Source of the DNA: an uncultured Alphaproteobacteria bacterium
GTDB taxonomy: Bacteria > Pseudomonadota > Alphaproteobacteria > HIMB59 > GCA-002718135
Reading direction: 5' to 3'
Length of the DNA stretch: 64,000 nt
NCBI GenBank assembly: GCA_902620425.1
Contig: CACNHX010000007.1
Span: 1 to 64,000, forward strand
Below, piece by piece: positions 53,199 to 62,359 of the stretch. Position numbers and translations under genes: made by a program. Under the pieces are notes generated by a model. It saw only the letters and a program-made list of their open reading frames with translations, was not told the origin of the DNA and searched no databases. Position 1 is the first letter of the stretch. The number at the start of each line of letters is the position of its first letter.

Positions 53199-54089
53199 TT
53201 AAAATAAATTATTATAAAAATTAGTTAATTCTTTAGTAATAGGATTTTTCTTTAATGAGTATTTTTTTTTATTTATTTGATTTACCGGTACAATTCCTGC
53301 GAAAGATCCTGTACAAAATGCTTCATCTGCATTTAATACTTCGTTTAATTTAAAATTTTTTTCTTTTACTTTTATTTTATTTTTTTTACATATATCTATA
53401 ATTTTCTGTCTCGTAATTCCTGTAACGCAATATTTTCCTGTTGAGGTAAAGACCGTCTTATTTTTTACGAAGAAGAAATGCGTACTATTATTTGTAGCAA
53501 TATTTCCATTAATATCAAACATAAGTGCTTCATCAGCATTCTTTTTATTAGCTTCAATACATGCTAGTATACAATTTAATTTACTTAGTGAATTTATTTG
53601 TGGATTTTGAACATTGATTGGCCCTCTAATAGTTTTTACTGTAACCAATTTTAATCCTTTTTTGTAAGCTTTAATATCTGGTTTTTTATATTCAGGTATT
53701 ATGATTATGGTTGGTTTGGATATTGTAACTTTAGGTGATTGATAGGGTGTTGATTTAATACCCCTAGAAACAATTATTCTTAAATGAACATCTGTTTTCA
53801 TTTTATTTATTTTGATAGTCTTTATTAGTGCTTCTGAAAGTTTTTTACGGGTCAAATGTATTTTTAAGTCGATAAGCTTTGCATCTTTATATAACCTATC
53901 TAGATGTTCTTTTAGAAAAATGAAATTATTATTATGATATCTTAACGAATCCCAGATACCATCTCCAAGCATTGTAGATGAATCAAAGACTGATATTTTG
54001 GCATCTTTTCTTTTATAAAATTTTCCGTTGATATAAATTTTAATATTTTTATTTCTTTTATCATCTACAAAATCATTACTTGAAACCAT
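53199..54089 (-). CDS. Class IV PLP aminotransferase, atypical subfamily
   Basis: A 296-residue protein related to D-amino-acid and branched-chain aminotransferases. The PLP lysine is K170 in INSLSKLNCI. However, the usual G-x-x-x-E....N-x-F motif reads GNIATNNSTHFFFV (195-208), with Thr at the place of the Glu that contacts the PLP ring nitrogen, and the PGITR motif is TGITR. This fits an uncharacterised subfamily partnered with the sulfotransferase-like protein. It is the first gene of the minus-strand run; 118 bases separate it from the MFS gene. Confidence 0.83.
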   Translation of the reverse strand: MVSSNDFVDDKRNKNIKIYINGKFYKRKDAKISVFDSSTMLGDGIWDSLRYHNNNFIFLKEHLDRLYKDAKLIDLKIHLTRKKLSEALIKTIKINKMKTDVHLRIIVSRGIKSTPYQSPKVTISKPTIIIIPEYKKPDIKAYKKGLKLVTVKTIRGPINVQNPQINSLSKLNCILACIEANKKNADEALMFDINGNIATNNSTHFFFVKNKTVFTSTGKYCVTGITRQKIIDICKKNKIKVKEKNFKLNEVLNADEAFCTGSFAGIVPVNQINKKKYSLKKNPITKELTNFYNNLF

Positions 54090-54207
54090 AATTATTTTTA
54101 TCTTAATAGCAAATATTGTCTACTCAATAATTTTATTAACTTTTATTGGAAATCAAAGAGTGACATGTGATCAAATTAATATAACCAATTAGAAATTATC
54201 TTTTATA

Positions 54208-55368
54208 ATGATTAATAAAAATTTTATTATTATTTGTATTTCTTCTACAATTGCGGCTTTCCCACCTATGGCTGTAGTTTTATTAGGTGGAATAATTACA
54301 TCCCAAATAATGTTAAAAGATTCTTTAGCAACAGTTCCAATGACATTAATGATTATAGGTATAGCAATAAGTGCGCCTATTGCATCTAGGTTTATGAGCA
54401 TCTGGGGTAGGCAGAAAGGATTTTTATTTTCATCTCTTTTAAGTTGTTTAGCTTTAATTATTTGTTCAATTGCAATTTATTTGGAAAATTTTTTAATTTT
54501 TGCATTAGGTAATTTTTTAATAGGAAGCTCACAAGCTTTTATTCATCAGTATCGATTTGCTGCGTCTGAATCAGTCAAAAAAGAATTTATTCCAAGATCT
54601 ATCTCAATTATATTATTATTAGGTATAGTTTCTGCATTACTTTCATCTAATTTTGCAGAATATTTTAAAGATTTTTTTCCAAGTTATTTATTTCTTGGTA
54701 GTTATATTTTCTTATCTTTTACAGCAATCATTCCTTTTTTTGTTCTGCTTTTTTATGAGGAAACAAAAAATACTATTAATCAAAGTAAATTTGAAATTGA
54801 AACTATTTTCAAACTTTTAAAAAATATTAAAATTATACAATCAATCGTAAGCGCTGGTCTTGGTTATTTTACAATGGCTATAATCATGACTGCTACCCCT
54901 TTACATATGCATCTTGTTAATAAATTTACTTTGTTTGAAACAAGTATCGTAATTCAACTTCACGTCATTGGTATGTTTTTACCCTCTTTATTTTCTGGAG
55001 ATTTAATTAAAAGGTTTGGAAATACAAATATTATATATGCAGGAGTAATTATTTTGTTGTTAAGTATATTAACCAATACATTCTTTGATTTCTATTATTC
55101 TTATATGTTAGGTTTAATACTACTTGGTATTGGCTGGAATTTTTTATTTGTTTCAGGCTCGAGTTTGTTAGTTGTTTCTTATGAAGAAAAGGATAAATTT
55201 ACAGCACAAGGTCTAAATGATTTTATCGTTTTTTCTACTCAAGGCATAGGATCATTATCAGCTGGTTTTCTTTTATATTTTTCAAATTGGACAGTTATAA
55301 ATCTTTTATGTGTTCCTCTACTAATTATTGTTTTAGTAGTTTCTTTTATTTCATCAAGAAATAATTAA
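54208..55368 (+). CDS. Major facilitator superfamily transporter
   Basis: A 386-residue protein with twelve predicted spans in two halves. The loop between helices 2 and 3 is visible as ASRFMSIWGRQKGFLFSSLL (60-79), a variant of the MFS G-x-x-x-D-R-x-G-R motif, and its second-half counterpart is GDLIKRFGNTNIIYAG. FLIGSSQAFIHQYRFAASESV resembles the YcaD/SV2-type drug and solute transporters. Substrate unknown. It reads divergently from the aminotransferase run. Confidence 0.88.
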   Translation: MINKNFIIICISSTIAAFPPMAVVLLGGIITSQIMLKDSLATVPMTLMIIGIAISAPIASRFMSIWGRQKGFLFSSLLSCLALIICSIAIYLENFLIFALGNFLIGSSQAFIHQYRFAASESVKKEFIPRSISIILLLGIVSALLSSNFAEYFKDFFPSYLFLGSYIFLSFTAIIPFFVLLFYEETKNTINQSKFEIETIFKLLKNIKIIQSIVSAGLGYFTMAIIMTATPLHMHLVNKFTLFETSIVIQLHVIGMFLPSLFSGDLIKRFGNTNIIYAGVIILLLSILTNTFFDFYYSYMLGLILLGIGWNFLFVSGSSLLVVSYEEKDKFTAQGLNDFIVFSTQGIGSLSAGFLLYFSNWTVINLLCVPLLIIVLVVSFISSRNN

Positions 55369-55417
55369 ATTTGATAATTCACTTTTAAATAATAAAATTT
55401 TCACTATAGTTATTATT

Positions 55418-56278
55418 ATGAGCAATATAGGTTTTATAGGTGTTGGCTATATGGGCTATGGAATGGCTAAAAATTTATTAAAAAAACATAATGTATTTAT
55501 TTTTGCTCATAAAAATAGAAAACCTATAAACAAATTAAAAAAGATTGGGGCTATAGAATTAAAATCATACAATGAAATCAAAAAACAAAAACTTGATTGT
55601 TTAATGATATGTGTAACAAATACACCAGTAGCATTAAATGTTGCAAAAAAAATTAAAAAAGAACTTGATAGTAAAACACTTGTAATCGATTTAACAACGC
55701 ATAACAAAAATGGTGCTTTAAAAATGGATAAAATTTTTAAATCTAAAAAAATAAATTATAATTTTTGTGGAGTAATGGGAGGTCCAGTTCAAAGTGAGCA
55801 GGGTATATTAGGTGGAATTTATGGAGGTAAAAAAAGTAATTTTTTAAAATGTAAAAAATTTCTTAATTCTTTTTGTAAGTCTGTTTTTAATTTTGGTGAT
55901 GTATCAAAAGCATCTTCTGCAAAATTATTATCTAACTTTTTATCACTAATGACTACCACTAGTGTTATTGAATTTTTTAAATCTGCAAAAAAACTAGATA
56001 TTAATATTAAACTTTTATGTGATGTTGCTAGATTGGGTTCAGGAAATTCAGGAGCTTTGGATAGAATTGCAGATAAAGCTATAAAAGGTAATTATAAAGG
56101 ATATGTTTTTTCTGTAGATAATACATACAAAGATTTAAATTATATTAATGACCTTGTTTCAGATTTACCAAATGCCAATAAACTCTCAAAAATGGCAAAA
56201 TCATTTTACAAACAAGCTTCAAAAAAAGGATTTGGAGATTTACTAGTGAGTGAATTAATCGATAAGGAAAAATATTAA
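55418..56278 (+). CDS. Beta-hydroxyacid dehydrogenase (3-hydroxyisobutyrate dehydrogenase family)
   Basis: A 286-residue NAD(P)-dependent enzyme. The dinucleotide site is GFIGVGYMGYGMAKNLL (5-21), the substrate segment is GGPVQSEQG (121-129) and the catalytic pair is K169 and N173 in SSAKLLSNFL. The family oxidises 3-hydroxyisobutyrate, tartronate semialdehyde, 6-phosphogluconate-like acids or sulfolactaldehyde-type compounds. Context gives no sure substrate. It precedes a 56-residue membrane protein by three bases. Confidence 0.88.
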   Translation: MSNIGFIGVGYMGYGMAKNLLKKHNVFIFAHKNRKPINKLKKIGAIELKSYNEIKKQKLDCLMICVTNTPVALNVAKKIKKELDSKTLVIDLTTHNKNGALKMDKIFKSKKINYNFCGVMGGPVQSEQGILGGIYGGKKSNFLKCKKFLNSFCKSVFNFGDVSKASSAKLLSNFLSLMTTTSVIEFFKSAKKLDINIKLLCDVARLGSGNSGALDRIADKAIKGNYKGYVFSVDNTYKDLNYINDLVSDLPNANKLSKMAKSFYKQASKKGFGDLLVSELIDKEKY

Positions 56279-56281
56279 TAA

Positions 56282-56452
56282 ATGGATAAGCTTGTTCCAA
56301 TTATTTATATGATTGGGGTGCTTTTATTGGTTTTACCGTCTTTCTTAAGCTCGAATAATAATCTAAAAACTTTTTTTACAAATTTATCTATTTGGGTAGC
56401 TATAGTATTGGTTGTTTTATCTATTTACTTTGCCTACAATTATTTTCTTTGA
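56282..56452 (+). CDS. Small two-span membrane protein (56 aa)
   Basis: ATG 56282 to TGA 56450-56452 encodes 56 residues: a membrane span (VPIIYMIGVLLLVLPSFL), a polar turn SSNNNLKTFFTN, and a second span IWVAIVLVVLSIYFAYNYF. The layout, with an LPSFL-SSN-L-F-NL-IW core, recalls small uncharacterised alphaproteobacterial proteins. It starts three bases after the dehydrogenase stop. No signal of noncoding drift is seen, but it is short, so confidence is moderate. Confidence 0.6.
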   Translation: MDKLVPIIYMIGVLLLVLPSFLSSNNNLKTFFTNLSIWVAIVLVVLSIYFAYNYFL

Positions 56453-56520
56453 TTCATTAAATCAAATTTAATTTATTTAGATGTAGACTAATTTAATACA
56501 AATATTTATACGAGTCTTCC

Positions 56521-57630
56521 ATGCCCAATCAATTTGTAGCTAAATCAAGAAGGTTGAGAAGTACTATTTATTCTTCCAGAATTGAAAAACAAGGTGTTAC
56601 TTCTTATACAATATACAATCATATGTTACTTCCTGCAGGTTTTGACGAAAGTCTTGAAGAAACATATAACCATTTAAAAAATTATGTTCAAATATGGGAT
56701 GTAGCAGCTGAAAGACAAATAGAAATTAAAGGTAAGGACGCTTATCAATTAGTTCAATTAATGACTTGTAGGGATTTAAGTAAGGCTAAAGAAGGTAAAT
56801 GTTATTATTGTCCAATAATTGATGAAAATGGGGGAATGATTAATGATCCCGTTGTGCTTAAATTTAATAATGAAAAATGGTGGATTTCAATTGCTGATTC
56901 AGACGTAATGTTATTTGCTAAAGGTCTTGCTATAGGGAAAAATTTTGAAGTTTCTATTACTGAACCTGATGTAAATATTATGGCTGTACAAGGTCCGAAG
57001 GCTTTTGATTTGTTAGAGAAAGTTTTTGGTAAAGAAATTTTAGAATTAAAATTTTATAATTTTAAATATTTTAATTTTAAAAATACCAAACATTTAATTG
57101 CTAGATCTGGTTGGTCAAAACAGGGCGGAGTAGAAATTTATGTGGAAGATACTAAAGCAGGTTTAGAATTATACGATTTATTATTTGAAGAAGGTAAAGA
57201 GCTCAAAGTTAAACCAGGTTGTCCTCATTTAATTGAAAGAATTGAAGGTGCGTTACTCTCTTATGGTAACGATATGGATATAAATAATAATCCATTTGAA
57301 TGTGGATTAGATAAATTTGTTAATCTAGATAATGATATTAAATTTCTTGGAAAAGAAAATTTAATTAAAATTAAAGAAAAAGGTATTAATAAAAAATTAA
57401 TGGGAGTAAAGATTAATATTGATAAAATTAATCTAAGATCAGCAATTCACTTAACAATTGGTGATAAAATAATTGGCGAAATTAGATCTGCAGTCTTTTC
57501 ACCTACATTTAACATGGTGATCGGAATTGCAATGATAAATAAACCATACTTTTTAACTAAAGATCAATTTGATATCATTATTGAAAATAAAAAATACAAA
57601 GGAGAAATTTGCGATATTCCATTCGTATAA
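56521..57630 (+). CDS. dmdA: DMSP demethylase DmdA-type protein (GcvT superfamily)
   Basis: A 369-residue tetrahydrofolate-dependent GcvT-fold protein. It follows DmdA closely: N-terminal [18 protein letters not shown] (9-26), [13 protein letters not shown] (29-41), [49 protein letters not shown], the [16 protein letters not shown] stretch and [14 protein letters not shown]. DmdA demethylates dimethylsulfoniopropionate to methylmercaptopropionate with tetrahydrofolate. The SGWSKQGG block separates it from GcvT (SGYTGEDG). Paralogous non-DMSP clades exist, so activity needs testing. dmdB/C/D are not in the window. 68 bases precede it. Confidence 0.82.
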   Translation: MPNQFVAKSRRLRSTIYSSRIEKQGVTSYTIYNHMLLPAGFDESLEETYNHLKNYVQIWDVAAERQIEIKGKDAYQLVQLMTCRDLSKAKEGKCYYCPIIDENGGMINDPVVLKFNNEKWWISIADSDVMLFAKGLAIGKNFEVSITEPDVNIMAVQGPKAFDLLEKVFGKEILELKFYNFKYFNFKNTKHLIARSGWSKQGGVEIYVEDTKAGLELYDLLFEEGKELKVKPGCPHLIERIEGALLSYGNDMDINNNPFECGLDKFVNLDNDIKFLGKENLIKIKEKGINKKLMGVKINIDKINLRSAIHLTIGDKIIGEIRSAVFSPTFNMVIGIAMINKPYFLTKDQFDIIIENKKYKGEICDIPFV

Positions 57631-57633
57631 CTT

Positions 57634-58521
57634 ATGAATAATAATGTAAAAGCTATTATTTTAGCTTTAGTTGCTTCTGTATCAGGGGTAACAATGAACG
57701 TTCTGATTAAATTTTCCCTTCAGGATATAAATGTATTTACTGCTGGATTTTTAAGATTTCTTTTTGGATTTATTTTAATTCTTCCTTTTATTTTTTATTC
57801 TAAATTTGAAAATTTTAAGACACCAAATTTAAAAATTCATTTTACAAGAGGTATTTTAAATATACCTATGATGTTGTTAGGTTTTTCTGCACTTCAATTT
57901 ATACCTTTAGAACAAATTAAAGCTATTTCATTTGTCACTCCTATAATTGTTGTTGTTCTAAGTGTTATATTTTTAAAAGAAAAAATTTATTTAATTCGTA
58001 TTGGAGCGTTGTTAATTGGTTTAATTGGAGTTTTTGTAATTTTAAGACCAGGTATTGTTCCTATTAATGTAGGAGCATATTTAGTCTTATGCTCTTGTTC
58101 AATTTGGTCAGTAGTTGTTATAATTACCAAATTTGCAGCTAGAGTTGACAGTGCATTCACAATATTATCTTACCAATACACTTTGGTAACATTTTTATCA
58201 TTTCCAATTGCTTTATATTTTTGGCAATCACCTTCATCAGAAACTTTAATTTATTTAATTTTTGCTGGTATAGCTGGAACAATAGTACACCTTTGTATTA
58301 ATACGGCTTATAAATTAACAGATCTTTCTGTTTTGCAACCAGTTAACTTTTCTAGATTATTAATAGCATCATTATTTGGTTTTTTAATCTTTGATGAAAT
58401 ACCTGATATTTGGACAATTATTGGAGGCTTAATTATTTTTTCATCTATATTAATTATTACATATAGAGAAAATTATCTAAAAAAAGATATAGCAAAGCAA
58501 TCTATTCCAGTTAAGCTTTAA
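57634..58521 (+). CDS. EamA/DMT-family transporter, copy 1
   Basis: A 295-residue ten-span transporter with two EamA repeats. FLRFLFGFILILPFIF and FTRGILNIPMMLLGFSALQFIPLEQIKA are typical, as is the matching second half (CSIWSVVVIITKFAARVDS). DMT proteins move amino acids, nucleosides or other metabolites. It starts three bases after dmdA, suggesting import or export of a compound linked to DMSP or methylated sulfur metabolism. A close paralogue of the same length follows five bases later. Confidence 0.9.
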   Translation: MNNNVKAIILALVASVSGVTMNVLIKFSLQDINVFTAGFLRFLFGFILILPFIFYSKFENFKTPNLKIHFTRGILNIPMMLLGFSALQFIPLEQIKAISFVTPIIVVVLSVIFLKEKIYLIRIGALLIGLIGVFVILRPGIVPINVGAYLVLCSCSIWSVVVIITKFAARVDSAFTILSYQYTLVTFLSFPIALYFWQSPSSETLIYLIFAGIAGTIVHLCINTAYKLTDLSVLQPVNFSRLLIASLFGFLIFDEIPDIWTIIGGLIIFSSILIITYRENYLKKDIAKQSIPVKL

Positions 58522-58526
58522 AATTT

Positions 58527-59414
58527 ATGAATAATAATATCAAAGCTGTTCTATTAACAATTTCAGCATCATTCTTTGCAGTGTTGATGGAGGCGTTAAT
58601 TAAAGCGGCACAATATGATTCAAATGTATATACTATAGGTTTTTTTAGATTTTTTTTTGGTTTTTTAATAATTCTTCCTTATTTAGTAACCAAAAAATTC
58701 AACACATATAAAACTAAAAATTTAAAGTTTTACATTATTAGAGGTGCTTTTAACATACCTGTGATGATCTTAGGTTTTGGTGCATTAGTCTATGTTCCTT
58801 TAGAACAATTTAAAGCTATGCATTTTTTAAGTCCAATAATTGTTGTACTTTTGAGTTTTATTATTTTTAGAGAGAAAATATATAGATTTAGAATTTTTGC
58901 TTTAATAATTGGTTTCTTAGGAATGTTAATTATTGTGAGGCCTGGTTATGTTGATTTTAATATTGGTACTATAATGATTCTAGTTTCATTAACATTTTGG
59001 TCATTTATAATTATTTTATCAAAATTTGTATCTAAAGATGATTCTCCTATTACAATGGTAACTTATCAATACACTTTAATGACTATTTTCGCTTTTCCTT
59101 TAGCAATTTATTTTTGGCAAATGCCATCCTTAATATCTATATTACTTGTATTTATTGCTGCAGCATCGGGAACTATACTGCATTTATGTCTTGGATTGGC
59201 TTATAAATATGCAGACTTATCTGTAACTCAGCCAATTTGGTTTACAGGTTTAATATTTGGCTCAGGATTTGGTTATTTTGTTTTTAATGAAATGCCAGAT
59301 TTTTGGACTTGGATAGGAGGAATAGTTGTTTTTAGTTCTGTTTTAGTAATAACTTATTTTGAAAAAAATAAAGAAGAAAAAAATAAAAAAAATATTTTAA
59401 GTTCTGTAGAATAG
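58527..59414 (+). CDS. EamA/DMT-family transporter, copy 2
   Basis: A 295-residue paralogue of the preceding transporter: same length, same opening MNNN(V/I)KA, and matching blocks such as PLEQFKAMHFLSPIIVVLLS and YQYTLMTIFAFPLAIYFWQMPS. The pair therefore arose by tandem duplication and then diverged substantially. DMT transporters can act as homo- or heterodimers, so a two-subunit transporter is possible. The charged tail KNKEEKNKKN is not shared with copy 1. Twenty bases separate it from the GH127 gene. Confidence 0.9.
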   Translation: MNNNIKAVLLTISASFFAVLMEALIKAAQYDSNVYTIGFFRFFFGFLIILPYLVTKKFNTYKTKNLKFYIIRGAFNIPVMILGFGALVYVPLEQFKAMHFLSPIIVVLLSFIIFREKIYRFRIFALIIGFLGMLIIVRPGYVDFNIGTIMILVSLTFWSFIIILSKFVSKDDSPITMVTYQYTLMTIFAFPLAIYFWQMPSLISILLVFIAAASGTILHLCLGLAYKYADLSVTQPIWFTGLIFGSGFGYFVFNEMPDFWTWIGGIVVFSSVLVITYFEKNKEEKNKKNILSSVE

Positions 59415-59434
59415 TATTTAATAATAAAATATTT

Positions 59435-61411
59435 ATGGAACTTAACAAAGTAAGAATTAATCATGGCTTTTGGAAAAAACGTAAAGATTTAAACATTAAT
59501 TCATCATTTTATGCAGTATTAAATTCTTTTAAGAAATCTGGAAGAATTCGAGCACTAACAAATGAACATTATAGCAATGAAAAACCTCACATATTTTGGG
59601 AGTCAGATTTAGCAAAATTAATGGAAGGTGCATTTTTTACAATGCAACAAAAAAAAAATAAAAAATTATTAGAAATTTGTAATTTAATAATAGATAAAAT
59701 CATTTCTAATCAAGAGAAGAATGGTTACTTAAATTTTTATTTTTCTTTTCATGAGCCTAAAAATAAATTTACTAATTTAAGAGATAGGCACGAATTATAT
59801 TGTGCTGGACATTTATTAGAGTCTGCAATTGAGCATTGTAAAGCCACTGGTGATAAAAGATTTTTTAATTCTATAGAAAAATATATAGATCATATAATTT
59901 CAATTTTTGGAAAAGAAAAAGGAAAAACAAGAGGATATCCCGGACACCAAGAAATCGAATTAGCTCTAATAAAAGCATATAATTTTACAAAAAAGAAAAA
60001 GTTTCTTGATCTAGCTGCATATTTTATAGATGAGAGAGGGACTGATAATAAAAATAATAAACACTACTTTATAGAAGAAAGAAAAAAAATTTTAAAAAAA
60101 GAAGTTGATTTTAATCCATCTAACTTGCCTGCATCAATTAGGGATTTTCTTAATTTTGGTCCTGATCCTCATGGTACTACATCAGGTAAGTTAGGAGATT
60201 TACAAGGAAGTGTATTTAGAGATTTAGAATATTGGCAATCACATTTAGAGCCAATTAATCAAAATACTGCAGAGGGTCATTCTGTTAGAGCTCTATATAT
60301 GTTTACAGCTATGGCTGATTTAGCAAGAATAAATAAAAATAAAAAATTGCTTAAAACTTGTAAAACTTTATGGAGAAATATTGTTGATAAAAGAATGTAC
60401 ATTCATAGCGGAGTAGGCAGTGCGCATATTGGTGAAAGATTCAGCTTTGACTATGATTTACCAAACGATATGGCCTATGCTGAAACTTGTGCAACAATTG
60501 CATTAATATATTTTGCAAATCGACTTTCTAAGATTGAGCTTAATAGTGAGTATGCTGATATAATTGAAAATAGTTTATATAATTTGTTATTAGCTAGTAC
60601 ATCTGACAATGGAAAAGGTTTTTTTTATGATAATTATCTAGAATGTAATCCTGGCTATTTACATTTTCAACAAAGACGACACGGTGTTAGAGATGAATAC
60701 CATACCTGTTCTTGTTGCCCACCAAATATTACACGGTTTATAGCAAGTATGGACATGTATATTTATAATACATATAAAAATAACCTTGTTGTAGATCAGT
60801 ACATTTCTTCTGAGTTAGATATATCAGAGGGTGGCCAAGGTTTAAAAATAAATCAAATGAGTGATTTTCCAGAAAAAGGTTATTCTAAAATTAATATTTT
60901 ACAATCCAATAACAAAAAATCTTATATTTATTTTCGTATTCCTTCATGGGACAAAAATATGAAAATATTTATTAATAATAAAAAAATAAAGTATGAAATA
61001 TTTAATGGTTATGCAAAAATTAAATATCTTTGGAAAAAGGGAGATAAAATTGAGTTATTTTTTAATTTTGAACCAAGACTAGTTCGAACAAATCCAAATG
61101 TTAGATATAATATAAGAAAAGCTTGCTTGTTCAGAGGTCCACTTCTTTATTGTCTAGAGGAAAAAGATAATGGAAAGAACTTAAATAAATTCATGTTGGA
61201 CTCATCAAATAATATAACTGAAAAAAATATAAATATTAATTCACAAAAAATTATTTCATTATTAACAAAGGGTTATCTATATAAAGATACAAAAAAACTA
61301 TATTTAAATGATAAACCTAAGTATTCTAAAAAAAATATTAAATTTATTCCATATTATAAATGGTCTAATAGAGGAGAAAATGAAATGTTAGTTTGGGTTA
61401 ATGAAATATAA
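59435..61411 (+). CDS. GH127 family beta-L-arabinofuranosidase
   Basis: A 658-residue glycoside hydrolase of the DUF1680/GH127 family. Zinc and catalytic residues line up with Bifidobacterium HypBA1 (E322, E338, C340, C417, C418): here E334 (HIGERF), E350 and C352 (YAETCA), and C427/C428 (TCSCCPPN), with identical E-E spacing of 16. An (alpha/alpha)6 barrel and C-terminal beta domains fit the length. No signal peptide is present, so it acts in the cytoplasm on imported short glycosides. It overlaps the DapA-family gene by 11 bases. Confidence 0.93.
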   Translation: MELNKVRINHGFWKKRKDLNINSSFYAVLNSFKKSGRIRALTNEHYSNEKPHIFWESDLAKLMEGAFFTMQQKKNKKLLEICNLIIDKIISNQEKNGYLNFYFSFHEPKNKFTNLRDRHELYCAGHLLESAIEHCKATGDKRFFNSIEKYIDHIISIFGKEKGKTRGYPGHQEIELALIKAYNFTKKKKFLDLAAYFIDERGTDNKNNKHYFIEERKKILKKEVDFNPSNLPASIRDFLNFGPDPHGTTSGKLGDLQGSVFRDLEYWQSHLEPINQNTAEGHSVRALYMFTAMADLARINKNKKLLKTCKTLWRNIVDKRMYIHSGVGSAHIGERFSFDYDLPNDMAYAETCATIALIYFANRLSKIELNSEYADIIENSLYNLLLASTSDNGKGFFYDNYLECNPGYLHFQQRRHGVRDEYHTCSCCPPNITRFIASMDMYIYNTYKNNLVVDQYISSELDISEGGQGLKINQMSDFPEKGYSKINILQSNNKKSYIYFRIPSWDKNMKIFINNKKIKYEIFNGYAKIKYLWKKGDKIELFFNFEPRLVRTNPNVRYNIRKACLFRGPLLYCLEEKDNGKNLNKFMLDSSNNITEKNININSQKIISLLTKGYLYKDTKKLYLNDKPKYSKKNIKFIPYYKWSNRGENEMLVWVNEI

Positions 61412-62315
61412 ATATTTTGGAATGTGGCCTGTAGCACCCACTCCATTTCACGATAATGGGGAGGTAGACTATGATGGGATGGGAAGAGTTTTGGAATGTA
61501 TGATTGAACAAAAAGTTCAGGGAATATGCATTCTTGCTAATTACTCTGAACAATTTTTACTCTCAGATGATGAAAGAGAAAAATTAACTAAACTTTGTAT
61601 GAAAAAAATTGATGGTAGAGTTAAAACAATTGTTACTGTCTCTCATTTTGCTACTGACATTGTGCGACCTCGAGCAAAATTAGCAAAATCATTGGGCGCT
61701 GATATTATAATGATGATGCCTCCTTATCATGGTTCATTGTTAAAGGGTAATCCAGATCAAATATTTGAACAGTTTAATGAAATTTCTAAAGTTGGTATAC
61801 CAATTATGATACAAGATGCACCTTTATCTGGAATTGAGCTTTCAGTACCTCTTCTTACAAAAATGATCAATGAAATTGAGCAACTAACATGTTTTAAAAT
61901 TGAAAGTGCTAATGCAGCATCAAAAATAAGAGCTCTTATAAAAAATTGTAGTTCTAGATTAGATGCACCTTTTGATGGTGAAGAAAGTATTACTTTATAT
62001 GCGGACTTAGAAGCTGGAATTTCTGGTAGTATGAGCTCAGCATTACTTCCAGAGAAAATAGCTCCAGTAATTGATCATTTTTGGAATAATGAAAAAGATA
62101 AAGCTGAAGAAGTCTATAACAGTATTCTTCCTTTAATAAATTTTGAAAATAGACAATGTGGTTTCAGAGCTACCAAAACAGTAATGAAAGAGGGTGGTGT
62201 AATAAAATCAGATTTTTGCAGAGACCCTATTAAGCCTTTAGATTTAGATACAAAAAATTTATTACTTAATTTTGCTAAAAGATATGATTTACTTACTTAT
62301 AAATGGGGTAAATAG
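61401..62315 (+). CDS. DapA-family aldolase/dehydratase, possibly sugar-acid specific
   Basis: A 304-residue class I (Schiff-base) TIM-barrel enzyme of the dihydrodipicolinate synthase family. The Schiff-base lysine is K166 in CFKIES. The catalytic Tyr motif YNxP of true DapA is replaced by QDAPLSG (138-144), as in some 2-keto-3-deoxy sugar acid dehydratases and aldolases, so lysine synthesis is unlikely. Overlap with the GH127 gene suggests a step in L-arabinose-derived 2-keto-3-deoxyarabonate breakdown; that is inference. Arabinose dehydrogenase and arabonate dehydratase are not seen in this window. Confidence 0.82.
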   Translation: MKYKYFGMWPVAPTPFHDNGEVDYDGMGRVLECMIEQKVQGICILANYSEQFLLSDDEREKLTKLCMKKIDGRVKTIVTVSHFATDIVRPRAKLAKSLGADIIMMMPPYHGSLLKGNPDQIFEQFNEISKVGIPIMIQDAPLSGIELSVPLLTKMINEIEQLTCFKIESANAASKIRALIKNCSSRLDAPFDGEESITLYADLEAGISGSMSSALLPEKIAPVIDHFWNNEKDKAEEVYNSILPLINFENRQCGFRATKTVMKEGGVIKSDFCRDPIKPLDLDTKNLLLNFAKRYDLLTYKWGK

Positions 62316-62359
62316 TAAAATTTAATTGACAAATATTATTTAAAAATTACTTATTAATA

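Noticed and set aside
57634-59414. The two EamA genes as one broken duplicate or sequencing artefact
   Set aside because: Both are full length (295 residues), intact and clearly diverged along their whole length.
62326-62354. Promoter for yqhA with perfect TTGACA
   Set aside because: No good -10 hexamer at 16-18 bases; the match may be chance, so it is mentioned only in the gene entry.
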